A stretch of 64,000 nt of DNA from Flavobacteriales bacterium (GTDB taxonomy: Bacteria > Bacteroidota > Bacteroidia > NS11-12g > UBA9320): the NCBI GenBank assembly GCA_020635435.1, contig JACJZU010000004.1, positions 310,001 to 374,000 on the forward strand, given 5' to 3'. The stretch's first letter is position 1. Every line of letters starts with the position of its first letter. The notes below the pieces were generated by a model, which saw nothing but the letters and a program-made list of their open reading frames with translations, searched no databases and was not told where the DNA came from. This document shows, piece after piece, positions 42,178-51,700 of the stretch. A program made the translations under genes and the position numbers.

Positions 42178-42726
42178 ATGGAGCAGGCAACAGACTTATA
42201 TAAGTGGTATGTGGTTCGGGCTATCACCGGACAGGAGAAGAAGGTGAAGGCCATGATCGAGTCTGAACTCGCATACGAAAAATTGTTGGAGCATGTTCCA
42301 CAGATCCTCATCCCTACCCAACGGGTGTACGAGATCAAGAACGGAAAGAAAACCTCCAGGGAGAAGAACTATTTCCCTGGTTATATTTTAATACAAGCCA
42401 ATCTCGTGGGAGAAGTTGTTCCTACGATCAAAGCGGTGAATGGGGTAGTTGGTTTCCTCGGAGATTCCGGCAACCCGGAACCATTGCGTCAAAGCGAAGT
42501 GAATCGCATCCTCGGTCAGGTCGATGAGGCCAACGAAGAAGGCGAAAGCATGGTTGAACCATTCATCGTGGGTGAGTTTGTAAAAGTAACCGACGGTCCG
42601 TTCAGCGGTTTCAATGGTGTCATTGAAGAAGTGAACGAAGAGAAGAAGAAATTAAAAGTAATGGTGAAGATTTTCGGACGAAAAACTCCACTGGAACTGA
42701 ACTATATCCAAGTAGAAAAAGAATAA
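42178..42726 (+). CDS. nusG: Transcription termination/antitermination factor NusG
   Basis: 182 residues. The NGN domain begins at KWYVVRAITGQEKKVKAMIESEL and includes KNYFPGYILIQ; the KOW domain holds EFVKVTDGPFSGFNGVIEEVN near the C-terminus. NusG binds the RNA polymerase clamp and links it to Rho or to ribosomal protein S10. Gene order secE-nusG-rplK is conserved. Confidence 0.97.
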   Translation: MEQATDLYKWYVVRAITGQEKKVKAMIESELAYEKLLEHVPQILIPTQRVYEIKNGKKTSREKNYFPGYILIQANLVGEVVPTIKAVNGVVGFLGDSGNPEPLRQSEVNRILGQVDEANEEGESMVEPFIVGEFVKVTDGPFSGFNGVIEEVNEEKKKLKVMVKIFGRKTPLELNYIQVEKE

Positions 42727-42729
42727 GGC

Positions 42730-43176
42730 ATGGCGAAGCAAATTACCGGATTCGTAAAATTGCAAGTTAAAGGAGGTTTGGCTAATCCTGCACCTCCGGT
42801 AGGACCGGCACTCGGTGCCAAAGGGGTTAACATTGTTGAATTTTGTAAGCAATTCAACGCACGTACTCAGGATAAACAGGGTAAGTTGTTGCCTGTTGTG
42901 ATCACGGTTTATCAGGACAAATCCTTTGATTTTATCATCAAAACGCCTCCGGTAGCTGCACAGCTTCTGGAAGTGACCGGAAAGAAAAGCGGATCGCCTG
43001 AGCCAAACCGAAATAAAGTTGCTAGCGTAAGCTGGGACGATGTTCAGAACATCGCGAAAGATAAAATGCCCGACCTGAATGCATTCACCGTTTCGTCGGC
43101 CATGAGAATGGTTGCCGGCACCGCACGAAGCATGGGCATAACTGTTACCGGACAGTTTCCGGAAGATATTGACTAA
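42730..43176 (+). CDS. rplK: 50S ribosomal protein L11
   Basis: 148 residues: GFVKLQVKGGLANPAPPVGPALGAKGVNIVEFCKQFN, the proline-rich N-terminal domain, and AGTARSMGITVTG near the end in the rRNA-binding domain. L11 forms the GTPase-associated centre with 23S rRNA and the L10/L7-L12 stalk. Starts 3 bp after nusG and 19 bp before rplA. Confidence 0.97.
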   Translation: MAKQITGFVKLQVKGGLANPAPPVGPALGAKGVNIVEFCKQFNARTQDKQGKLLPVVITVYQDKSFDFIIKTPPVAAQLLEVTGKKSGSPEPNRNKVASVSWDDVQNIAKDKMPDLNAFTVSSAMRMVAGTARSMGITVTGQFPEDID

Positions 43177-43195
43177 ATCATATCGCCACTAAATC

Positions 43196-43894
43196 ATGGG
43201 AAAGATCTCAAAAAAACGCAAAGACGCCCTGGCCAAAGTTGAGAAGGGCAAACTGTATTCGCTGAACGAAGCGAGTTCATTGGTGAAGACCATTACTTAC
43301 ACCAAATTCGATGCATCCGTTGACCTGGATGTTAAACTGGGTGTAGATCCACGTCAGGCCAATCAAATGGTTCGTGGAAACGCAACACTTCCGCATGGAA
43401 CGGGTAAAGACGTTCGTGTACTGGTGCTTTGTACCCCTGATAAGGAAGAAGAGGCTCGCGCAGCTGGAGCAGATCATGTGGGATTGGACGATTACATCGA
43501 GAAGATCTCCGGCGGCTGGGTTGATGTAGATGTGATCATCACACAGCCAAGTGTTATGGGTAAGATCGGTAAGCTGGGACGTATCCTGGGTCCACGTAAC
43601 CTCATGCCCAACCCGAAATCGGGAACGGTTACCATGGAAGTAGGAAAAGCCGTTACCGAGGTGAAGGCTGGTAAGATCGACTTCAAGGTGGACAAGACCG
43701 GTATCATTCACAGTTCTATCGGCAAATGTTCATTCAGCCCGGATAAGATCCAGGAGAACGCAGTTGAATTCATCCAGACACTTCACCGATTGAAACCCAG
43801 CGCGTCCAAAGGAACTTATTTCCAGAGTATCACCATGTCGAGCACTATGAGTCCCGGCATTAAAATAGATGTTTCATCAGTTCCGGGAATTTAA
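43196..43894 (+). CDS. rplA: 50S ribosomal protein L1
   Basis: 232 residues. KFDASVDLDVKLGVDPRQANQMVRGNATLPHGTGK and LGRILGPRNLMPNPKSGTV are the L1 signature blocks. L1 forms the mobile stalk at the E site and often represses its own operon by binding mRNA. No obvious L1-like stem is seen in the short spacer ahead of rplK or rplA. Confidence 0.97.
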   Translation: MGKISKKRKDALAKVEKGKLYSLNEASSLVKTITYTKFDASVDLDVKLGVDPRQANQMVRGNATLPHGTGKDVRVLVLCTPDKEEEARAAGADHVGLDDYIEKISGGWVDVDVIITQPSVMGKIGKLGRILGPRNLMPNPKSGTVTMEVGKAVTEVKAGKIDFKVDKTGIIHSSIGKCSFSPDKIQENAVEFIQTLHRLKPSASKGTYFQSITMSSTMSPGIKIDVSSVPGI

Positions 43895-43906
43895 TAGAGA
43901 TCCGAA

Positions 43907-44428
43907 ATGACTAGAGAAGAAAAAGACGCATTGATCGACAGCCTGGTTGAAAGTTTCAATACTTACGAGGTTGTGTATGTGACCGACAGCTCTGCTTTGT
44001 CGGCCAATACGAATAACGATTTGAGACGCCTGCTGTTCAAACAAGGTGTCAAAATGCAAGTAGCCAAGAATACCCTCATCATTAAGGCGCTTGAGCGTGC
44101 CGACAAAGATTGGGGGGAACTTATAGATACCCTTAAGGGGACAACCGCACTCTTATTTGCTTCCAACCCCAAAGCGCCTGCGCTTGCAATCAAAGATTTC
44201 CGCAAGAAATCGGACAAGCCCAAGCTGAAAGGTGCTTACATCGAAAGCGAGATCTACATTGGTGATGACCAATTGGAAGCGCTGACGAAATTCAAATCCA
44301 AGGAGGATTTGATTGGAGAGATTATCGGATTGCTCCAATCTCCTGCACAAAATGTTATTTCTGCTCTTCAATCGGGTGGAACTACGTTGGCAGGACTCCT
44401 GAAAACTTTATCCGAAAAAGAAAATTAA
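43907..44428 (+). CDS. rplJ: 50S ribosomal protein L10
   Basis: 173 residues: TREEKDALIDSLVESFNTYEVVYVTDSSALSANTNNDLRR at the start, KNTLIIKAL and LKGTTALLFASNP in the rRNA-binding domain, and a C-terminal helix for L7/L12 dimers. Only 12 bp separate it from rplA, so the L10 leader RNA known from Proteobacteria and Firmicutes cannot fit here. Confidence 0.97.
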   Translation: MTREEKDALIDSLVESFNTYEVVYVTDSSALSANTNNDLRRLLFKQGVKMQVAKNTLIIKALERADKDWGELIDTLKGTTALLFASNPKAPALAIKDFRKKSDKPKLKGAYIESEIYIGDDQLEALTKFKSKEDLIGEIIGLLQSPAQNVISALQSGGTTLAGLLKTLSEKEN

Positions 44429-44453
44429 TCACCAAACACTTTAGTTACCAAAA

Positions 44454-44837
44454 ATGGCAGACCTGAAAGAATTTGCAGAACAACTGGTTAACCTTACAGT
44501 AAAAGAGGTTAACGAACTGGCAGCGATCCTCAAGGATGAGTATGGAATCGAACCTGCTGCAGCACCTGTTGCTGTTGCAGCTGTAGGTGCAGCAGGCGGC
44601 GACGCCGGTGCGGCTGCGGAAGAGCAAACCGAATTCACAGTTATCCTGAAATCGGCCGGTGCTTCCAAACTCCAAGTTGTAAAAGTAGTAAAAGAACTTA
44701 CCGGCTTGGGCTTGAAAGAAGCGAAAGAAGTAGTAGACTCAGCTCCGAAAGAAGTCAAGGAAGGCGTATCGAAAGACGAAGCAGATGCTTTGAAAGCCAA
44801 ACTTGAAGAAGCGGGCGCTGAAGTTGAAATCAAGTAA
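44454..44837 (+). CDS. rplL: 50S ribosomal protein L7/L12
   Basis: 127 residues. The N-terminal dimerisation helix pair (FAEQLVNLTVKEVNELAAILKDEYG) is joined by an Ala/Gly-rich hinge (residues about 37-60) to the globular C-terminal domain (EFTVILKSAGASKLQVVKVVKELTGLGLKEAKEVVDSAPKEVKEGVSKDEADALKAKLEEAGAEVEIK in outline). L7/L12 recruits translation factors. A strong hairpin follows before rpoB. Confidence 0.97.
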   Translation: MADLKEFAEQLVNLTVKEVNELAAILKDEYGIEPAAAPVAVAAVGAAGGDAGAAAEEQTEFTVILKSAGASKLQVVKVVKELTGLGLKEAKEVVDSAPKEVKEGVSKDEADALKAKLEEAGAEVEIK

Positions 44838-44854
44838 TAACGCATAATCATTAC

Positions 44855-44889
44855 CGGATAGACCCCAGATAAATCTGTGGGTCTATCCG
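44855..44889 (+). promoter_or_regulatory. Long hairpin between rplL and rpoB (attenuator candidate)
   Basis: CGGATAGACCCCAGAT pairs with ATCTGTGGGTCTATCCG over 16 bp with a single bulged T and a 2-nt loop. No T-run follows directly (GTGTTTGTTATC), so it is a weak terminator at best. It sits where other bacteria have an attenuator and RNase processing site separating ribosomal-protein from polymerase expression. Confidence 0.75.
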
Positions 44890-44941
44890 TGTTTGTTATC
44901 ATCTTAAGTTTTTCCTGGGTTTAACCTTAATACTAAAAGTC

Positions 44942-47900
44942 TTGCCTAACGTTCAAACCAAACCAGAAAGGATCAGCTTTGCATCCATACCGGAGATCAT
45001 ACCTTACCCGGATTTTCTGGACGTACAGCTTAAATCATTCCAGGAATTTTTCCAACTCGACACCTCTTCAGAGAACAGAGCAAATGAAGGTCTCTACAAG
45101 GTGTTCAGCGAAAACTTCCCAATTACCGACACGAGAAACATCTTCGTGCTCGAATTCCTCGATTATTTCGTAGATCCACCGCGATACACCCTCGAGGAAT
45201 GTATCGATCGTGGGTTAACCTATGCTGTGCCTCTCAAGGCTAAGCTCAAATTGTCGTGTAACGATATCGAACACGAGGATTTCGAAACCATCGTTCAGGA
45301 CGTGTATTTGGGTACCATCCCCTACATGACCCCCGGTGGTACTTTCGTGATCAATGGTGCAGAGCGCGTTATCGTGTCTCAGTTGCACCGTTCTCCGGGT
45401 GTGTTCTTCGCCCAGTCTTTCCATACCAATGGTACGAAACTGTATTCAGCTCGTATCATTCCTTTCAAGGGAAGCTGGATTGAGTTCGCTACCGACGTGA
45501 ACAACGTGATGTACGCCTACATCGACCGGAAGAAGAAATTCCCGGTAACGACCTTGTTGCGTGCCATCGGATTCGAGTCCGATAAAGAGATCCTGGATAT
45601 TTTCGGTTTGGCCGAGGAGGTTAAGGTGACCAAAACCGGTCTGAAACGCTGCATTGGACGCCGCCTGGCTGCCCGTGTACTGCGTTCCTGGATCGAAGAC
45701 TTCGTGGATGAGGATACAGGTGAGGTGGTTTCCATTGAACGGAACGAAGTGATCATTGAACGTGATACCGTTCTCGAAGCCGATCACATTCAGGAAATTC
45801 TGGATAGCGGTGTGAAAACCATCATCCTCAGCAATGAGGACGTGGCCCGAAACGATTTCGCCATCATCCATAATACCCTTCAAAAAGACACATCCAACAG
45901 CGGTAAGGAAGCCGTCGAGCACATCTACCGCCAGTTGCGTAATACCGATCCACCGGATGAGGAAACTGCCCGCGGTATTATCGACCGCCTGTTCTTCTCC
46001 GATAAACGCTACGACCTCGGTGAAGTAGGACGTTACCGGATCAATAAAAAGCTCAACCTTCAGATCTCCGATGAGGTTCGTGTGTTGACAAACGATGATA
46101 TCATATCCATCATCAAATACCTCATCGAGTTGAGTAACTCGCGAACCGATGTGGACGATATCGATCACCTGAGCAACCGTCGTGTTCGTACAGTTGGAGA
46201 ACAATTGTACAGTCAGTTCGGAGTTGGTCTGGCCCGTATGGCCCGTACCATCCGCGAACGTATGAACATTCGCGACAACGAGGTGTTCACCCCAACGGAT
46301 CTGATCAACGCTCGAACACTTTCGTCCGTGATCAACTCCTTCTTTGGAACCAACCAGCTGTCTCAGTTCATGGATCAAACCAATCCATTGGCGGAGATCA
46401 CGCATAAACGACGTATGTCGGCACTTGGACCCGGGGGTCTGTCACGCGACCGCGCCGGATTCGAGGTTCGGGACGTGCACTATACACACTACGGTCGTTT
46501 GTGTACCATTGAAACACCTGAAGGACCTAACATCGGTCTGATCTCTTCCCTCTGCGTTCACGCCAAGATCAATGGCATGGGCTTTATCGAAACCCCTTAC
46601 CGCAAGGTAGATAATGGTAAAGTGCTCACAGAAGGCGTAGAATATCTGAGTGCGGAGGAAGAGGATACCAAGATCATTGCACAGGCGAATGCCCCATTGA
46701 ACGATGATGGTACCTTCCGAAATGCGGATATCAAAGCGCGTATTGAAGGCGATTTCCCGATCGTTGGGCCGGATCAGGTTCACTACATGGACATTGCACC
46801 GAACCAGATCGTTTCCATCGCCGCGTCACTCATTCCTTTCCTGGAACACGATGACGCCAACCGTGCGTTGATGGGATCGAACATGCAGCGTCAGGCAGTT
46901 CCGCTCCTCAAACCGGAAGCCCCTATCGTGGGAACCGGTCTGGAGGGCAAAGTTGCCAAGGATTCCCGTACACTTATCCTCGCCGAAGGAGATGGTGTTG
47001 TGGAGTATGTTGATGCCAACGAGATCAAGATCCGATACAACCTTACAGAGGAAGAAGAGATCACCAGTTTTACCGGCGATATCAAATCGTATAAACTCAT
47101 TAAATTCCGTCGTACCAACCAAAATAGCTGTATCAACCTGAAACCACTTGTGTTCAAAGGACAGAAAGTGACCCACGGACAGGTATTGTGTGAGGGATAT
47201 GCAACAGAAGGCGGTGAGCTGGCACTGGGTCGAAACCTGATGGTGGCCTTCATGCCCTGGCAGGGGTACAACTTCGAGGATGCGATCGTTATTTCCGAGA
47301 AAGTTGTCAAGGAAGATTTCTATACATCCATTCACATCATCGAATACGAGCTTGAAGTTCGGGATACCAAGCGTGGAGAGGAAGAACTCACCAACGATAT
47401 TCCAAACGTAAGTGAGGAAGCTACGAAGAACCTCGATGAAAATGGTTTGATCCGCATTGGAGCCCGTGTCAAGGAAGGAGATATCCTCATTGGTAAGATC
47501 ACTCCAAAAGGAGAGACAGAGCCTTCACCCGAAGAGAAACTGCTTCGAGCCATCTTTGGCGATAAGGCCGGTGATGTGAAAGATGCCAGTTTGAAGGCTT
47601 CTCCATCCACCCGCGGTATCGTGATCGACAAGAAATTGTTCTCCCGCGTTAAGAAAGACAAAAACGTGAAAGCCGAGGATAAGATCAAACTCGCCAAGCT
47701 CGATGCCGAGCACGATAAGAATCTGGCTCAGTTGCGCGAACTCCTCATCGAGAAATTGTTCAAGGTTGTGAACGGAAGAACCTCTCAGGGGGTTAATAAC
47801 GTGTACTTTGAAGAGGTGATCTCCAAGGGTACCAAGTTCACGCAAAAGAACCTCAACGAGATCGACTTTGACGTGGTTTCATACCATGGCTGGACGGCAG

Positions 47901-48751
47901 ATGAGGGCAAGAACAAACTGATCGCCGAGATCCTGAACAACTACAAATCACGCAAGAACGAGATCATCACCGACTATAAGCGCCATCATTTCGCGATCAG
48001 CGTTGGTGATGAATTGCCTACAGGTATACTTCAGCTTGCCAAGGTTTACCTTGCCTCGAAGCGAAAGCTCAAGGTTGGGGATAAAATGGCCGGCCGACAC
48101 GGTAACAAGGGTATCGTTGCCCGAATCGTTCCCGAGCAGGATATGCCATTCCTCGAGAACGGTCAACCGGTTGACATCGTACTGAACCCACTCGGGGTAC
48201 CTTCAAGGATGAACCTCGGTCAGATCTACGAAACGGTACTCGGTTGGGCCGGTAAGGAACTCGGTTTGAAATTCGCTACACCGATCTTCGACGGAGCCAG
48301 CGAAAGTGATATCGAGGAGTACGTGAACAAGGCAAATGTGCCTATGCACGGAACGACTTACCTGTATAACGGCTTGACCGGTGAACGTTTCCACCAGGAA
48401 ACCACTGTGGGTGTGATCTATATGTTGAAGCTCGGTCACATGATCGACGACAAGATGCACTCGCGTTCAATTGGGCCATACTCGCTCATCACGCAACAAC
48501 CACTGGGCGGTAAAGCTCAATTCGGTGGTCAGCGTTTTGGAGAGATGGAAGTGTGGGCTCTCGAGGCATTCGGTGCATCCAATATCCTCCGTGAGATACT
48601 CACTGTGAAGTCGGACGACATCGTAGGAAGGGCCAAAACGTATGAAGCCATCGTAAAAGGAGATAATGCCGTTGAACCGGGCTTACCCGAATCGTTCAAC
48701 GTATTGCTCCACGAATTGCGCGGACTAGGTTTGGAAGTAACCTTCGACTAA
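44942..48751 (+). CDS. rpoB: RNA polymerase subunit beta
   Basis: 1269 residues. The only plausible start is TTG 44942: it begins MPNVQTKPERISFASIPE shortly before the conserved YPDFLDVQLKSFQEFFQL, and no ATG or GTG lies in frame just upstream. Conserved blocks include the Rif region (FFGTNQLSQFMDQTNPLAEITHKRR), GLSRDRAGFEVRDVH, ETPEGPNIGLI and GDKMAGRHGNKG. The Bacteroidota-type insertions are present. With rpoC, 36 bp downstream, it forms the catalytic core of RNA polymerase. Confidence 0.97.
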   Translation: MPNVQTKPERISFASIPEIIPYPDFLDVQLKSFQEFFQLDTSSENRANEGLYKVFSENFPITDTRNIFVLEFLDYFVDPPRYTLEECIDRGLTYAVPLKAKLKLSCNDIEHEDFETIVQDVYLGTIPYMTPGGTFVINGAERVIVSQLHRSPGVFFAQSFHTNGTKLYSARIIPFKGSWIEFATDVNNVMYAYIDRKKKFPVTTLLRAIGFESDKEILDIFGLAEEVKVTKTGLKRCIGRRLAARVLRSWIEDFVDEDTGEVVSIERNEVIIERDTVLEADHIQEILDSGVKTIILSNEDVARNDFAIIHNTLQKDTSNSGKEAVEHIYRQLRNTDPPDEETARGIIDRLFFSDKRYDLGEVGRYRINKKLNLQISDEVRVLTNDDIISIIKYLIELSNSRTDVDDIDHLSNRRVRTVGEQLYSQFGVGLARMARTIRERMNIRDNEVFTPTDLINARTLSSVINSFFGTNQLSQFMDQTNPLAEITHKRRMSALGPGGLSRDRAGFEVRDVHYTHYGRLCTIETPEGPNIGLISSLCVHAKINGMGFIETPYRKVDNGKVLTEGVEYLSAEEEDTKIIAQANAPLNDDGTFRNADIKARIEGDFPIVGPDQVHYMDIAPNQIVSIAASLIPFLEHDDANRALMGSNMQRQAVPLLKPEAPIVGTGLEGKVAKDSRTLILAEGDGVVEYVDANEIKIRYNLTEEEEITSFTGDIKSYKLIKFRRTNQNSCINLKPLVFKGQKVTHGQVLCEGYATEGGELALGRNLMVAFMPWQGYNFEDAIVISEKVVKEDFYTSIHIIEYELEVRDTKRGEEELTNDIPNVSEEATKNLDENGLIRIGARVKEGDILIGKITPKGETEPSPEEKLLRAIFGDKAGDVKDASLKASPSTRGIVIDKKLFSRVKKDKNVKAEDKIKLAKLDAEHDKNLAQLRELLIEKLFKVVNGRTSQGVNNVYFEEVISKGTKFTQKNLNEIDFDVVSYHGWTADEGKNKLIAEILNNYKSRKNEIITDYKRHHFAISVGDELPTGILQLAKVYLASKRKLKVGDKMAGRHGNKGIVARIVPEQDMPFLENGQPVDIVLNPLGVPSRMNLGQIYETVLGWAGKELGLKFATPIFDGASESDIEEYVNKANVPMHGTTYLYNGLTGERFHQETTVGVIYMLKLGHMIDDKMHSRSIGPYSLITQQPLGGKAQFGGQRFGEMEVWALEAFGASNILREILTVKSDDIVGRAKTYEAIVKGDNAVEPGLPESFNVLLHELRGLGLEVTFD

Positions 48752-48787
48752 TTGTCGGATGGGCTGGTATCATTAACAAAAAAGAAC

Positions 48788-51700
48788 ATGGCTTACACTA
48801 AGAAAGAACAAAAAATAAAGAGCAACTTCAAATCGATCCGTATTGGATTGGCCTCTCCGGAAATGATCCTACAACGGTCAAATGGTGAGGTTATCAAGCC
48901 CGAAACGATCAATTACCGATCCTACAAACCTGAAATGGGCGGTCTGTTCTGCGAGCGCATCTTCGGCCCGGTAAAGGACTACGAATGCCATTGCGGAAAA
49001 TACAAGCGCATCCGCTACAAAGGCATCGTTTGTGATCGTTGCGGTGTGGAGGTTACTGAAAAGAAGGTTCGCCGTGAGCGAATGGGACACATCGAACTGG
49101 TGGTTCCTGTTGCACACATCTGGTACTTCCGTTCGCTTCCCAACAAGATCGGATACTTGCTCGGTTTGCCTACCAAGAAGCTCGATATGATCATCTATTA
49201 CGAGCGCTATGTGGTAGTACAGGCCGGTATCAAGGAACAGGATGGTGTGAACTACCTGGATTTCCTCACCGAAGAAGAATATCTGGATATCCTGGATTCA
49301 CTTCCGAAGGAAAATCAGTATCTCGATGAGAACGATCCAAATAAATTCATCGCCAAGATGGGTGCAGAGGCTCTTTGGGATCTGTTGTCCCGATTGGATC
49401 TGGACGATATGTCGTACAGCCTCCGCCATCAGGCCACCATTGAAACGTCTCAGCAGCGTAAAGCGGAAGCCTTGAAGCGATTGAAAGTGATCGAATCCTT
49501 CCGGGATGCGAACAGCCGCTTTGAGAATCGTCCGGAGTGGATGATCATGAAGATCCTCCCGGTTATCCCACCCGAACTCCGACCACTTGTACCGCTGGAT
49601 GGCGGACGTTTCGCGACATCGGATCTGAACGATCTGTATCGTCGGGTGATCATCAGAAATAACCGCTTAAAGCGATTGATGGAGATCAAAGCTCCGGAGG
49701 TGATCCTGCGCAACGAGAAAAGGATGCTCCAGGAAGCGGTGGATAGCTTGTTGGATAATACCCGACGCGCCAATGCCGTGAAAGCAAGTGGAAACCGTCC
49801 GTTGAAATCGCTCAGCGATATGTTGAAGGGAAAACAAGGACGTTTCCGTCAGAACCTTCTGGGAAAAAGGGTGGATTACTCCGGCCGTTCGGTTATCGTG
49901 GGTGGCCCGACCTTGAAATTGCACGAATGTGGATTGCCGAAGGGTATGGCGAGCGAATTGTTCAAGCCATTCATCATTCGCAAGCTCATTGAACGCGGAA
50001 TCGTAAAAACAGTTAAATCGGCCAAGAAGATCGTTGACCGAAAAGACCCCGTGATCTGGGAGATACTGGAAAATATACTCAAAGGACATCCGGTGCTCCT
50101 CAACAGGGCCCCAACACTGCACAGGCTGGGTATACAGGCTTTCCAACCAAAACTGGTTGAAGGTAAGGCTATTCAGTTGCACCCACTGGTATGTACAGGT
50201 TTCAACGCCGACTTCGACGGTGACCAAATGGCTGTTCACGTACCGCTGGGTAATGCAGCTGTGCTGGAGGCACAGATCCTGATGCTTGCACCGCACAACA
50301 TCCTCAACCCTGCCAACGGGGCACCGATCGCGGTACCTTCTCAGGACATGGTTTTGGGTCTGTACTACCTCACTAAATCGCGTGTATCCACAAAAGAAAA
50401 GCCGGTTAAAGGACAGGGCATTACGTTCTATTCTTCGGAAGAAGTGCACATTGCCTACAACGAGAAACGGGCTGATCTGCACGCAAATATCAGAGTAAAG
50501 ACCAAGGTTAAGGAGAACGGTGAATTAACGGATAAGATCATCGATACCACCGTTGGACGTGTCATCTTCAATGAATACGTTCCGGAACAAATTGGTTTCA
50601 TCAACGACGTACTTACCAAGAAATCGCTTCGAAACATCATCGGCGATATGGTGAAGGAAGTGGGAATTGCTGCTACGGCTGAATTCCTCGACAATATCAA
50701 GAACCTCGGATTCCACTATTCTTTCATCGGAGGCTTGTCCTTCTCCATCCGCGACGTTGTGTTGCCGGATGAGAAAGACCAACTCATTCAGCAGGCCAAG
50801 GATGAAGTAGAGGAGATCTGGTTCAACTACAACAACGGTTTCATCACCAACAACGAACGTTACAACCAGGTAATTGATATCTGGACGCGTATCAACTCCA
50901 GGGTATCCGACGCGTTGATCAAGAAACTTGCGAATGACGATCAGGGTTTCAACCCGATCTACATGATGCTTGATTCCGGTGCACGGGGATCCAAGGAGCA
51001 GATCCGTCAGCTTGGCGGTATGCGTGGTTTGATGGCCAAGCCTCAGAAGAAAACAGGACACGGAGGAACAGGGGAGATCATCGAGAACCCGATCCTTTCC
51101 AACTTCCGGGAAGGACTGTCGATCCTGGAATACTTCATTTCTACGCACGGTGCGCGTAAGGGTCTTGCGGATACGGCCCTTAAAACGGCCGATGCCGGTT
51201 ACCTCACACGTCGTTTGCACGACGTTGCTCAGGATGTTGTTGTGAGCATTTTCGATTGTAACACGTTGCGCGGAATTGCCATGACAGCTCTGAAAGAGAA
51301 CGAGGAGATCGTGGAGAGCCTTTACGACCGTATTCTTGGCCGAAACTCCCTCTATGATGTGAACGACCCAATGAGCGGCGATCTGATCGTTGGCGCCGGG
51401 GAGGAGATCACGGAGGAGATCGCCATGGCAATCGAAGAAGCTGGGGTTGAAACTGTTGAGATCCGATCGGTAATGACCTGCGAGGCCCGTCGGGGTGTTT
51501 GTACAAAATGTTACGGACGCAACTTGTCAACCGGCCGCATGGTTCAAGTTGGGGAAGCAGTAGGGGTAATCGCCGCACAGTCCATCGGTGAACCTGGAAC
51601 TCAGCTTACACTACGTACCTTCCACGTGGGTGGTACGGCATCGAATATCGCTGCCGAATCGCAGTTGATCACCAAATTCGACGGAACACTGGAGTTCGAC

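Noticed and set aside
43895..43906. L10 leader RNA ahead of rplJ
   Set aside because: Only 12 bp separate rplA and rplJ, too little for a structured leader.
45446..46405. 319-codon open frame antisense to rpoB
   Set aside because: Shadow of a highly biased coding sequence; no family resemblance, and rpoB is certain.
49667..50482. 271-codon open frame antisense to rpoC
   Set aside because: Shadow frame as above.
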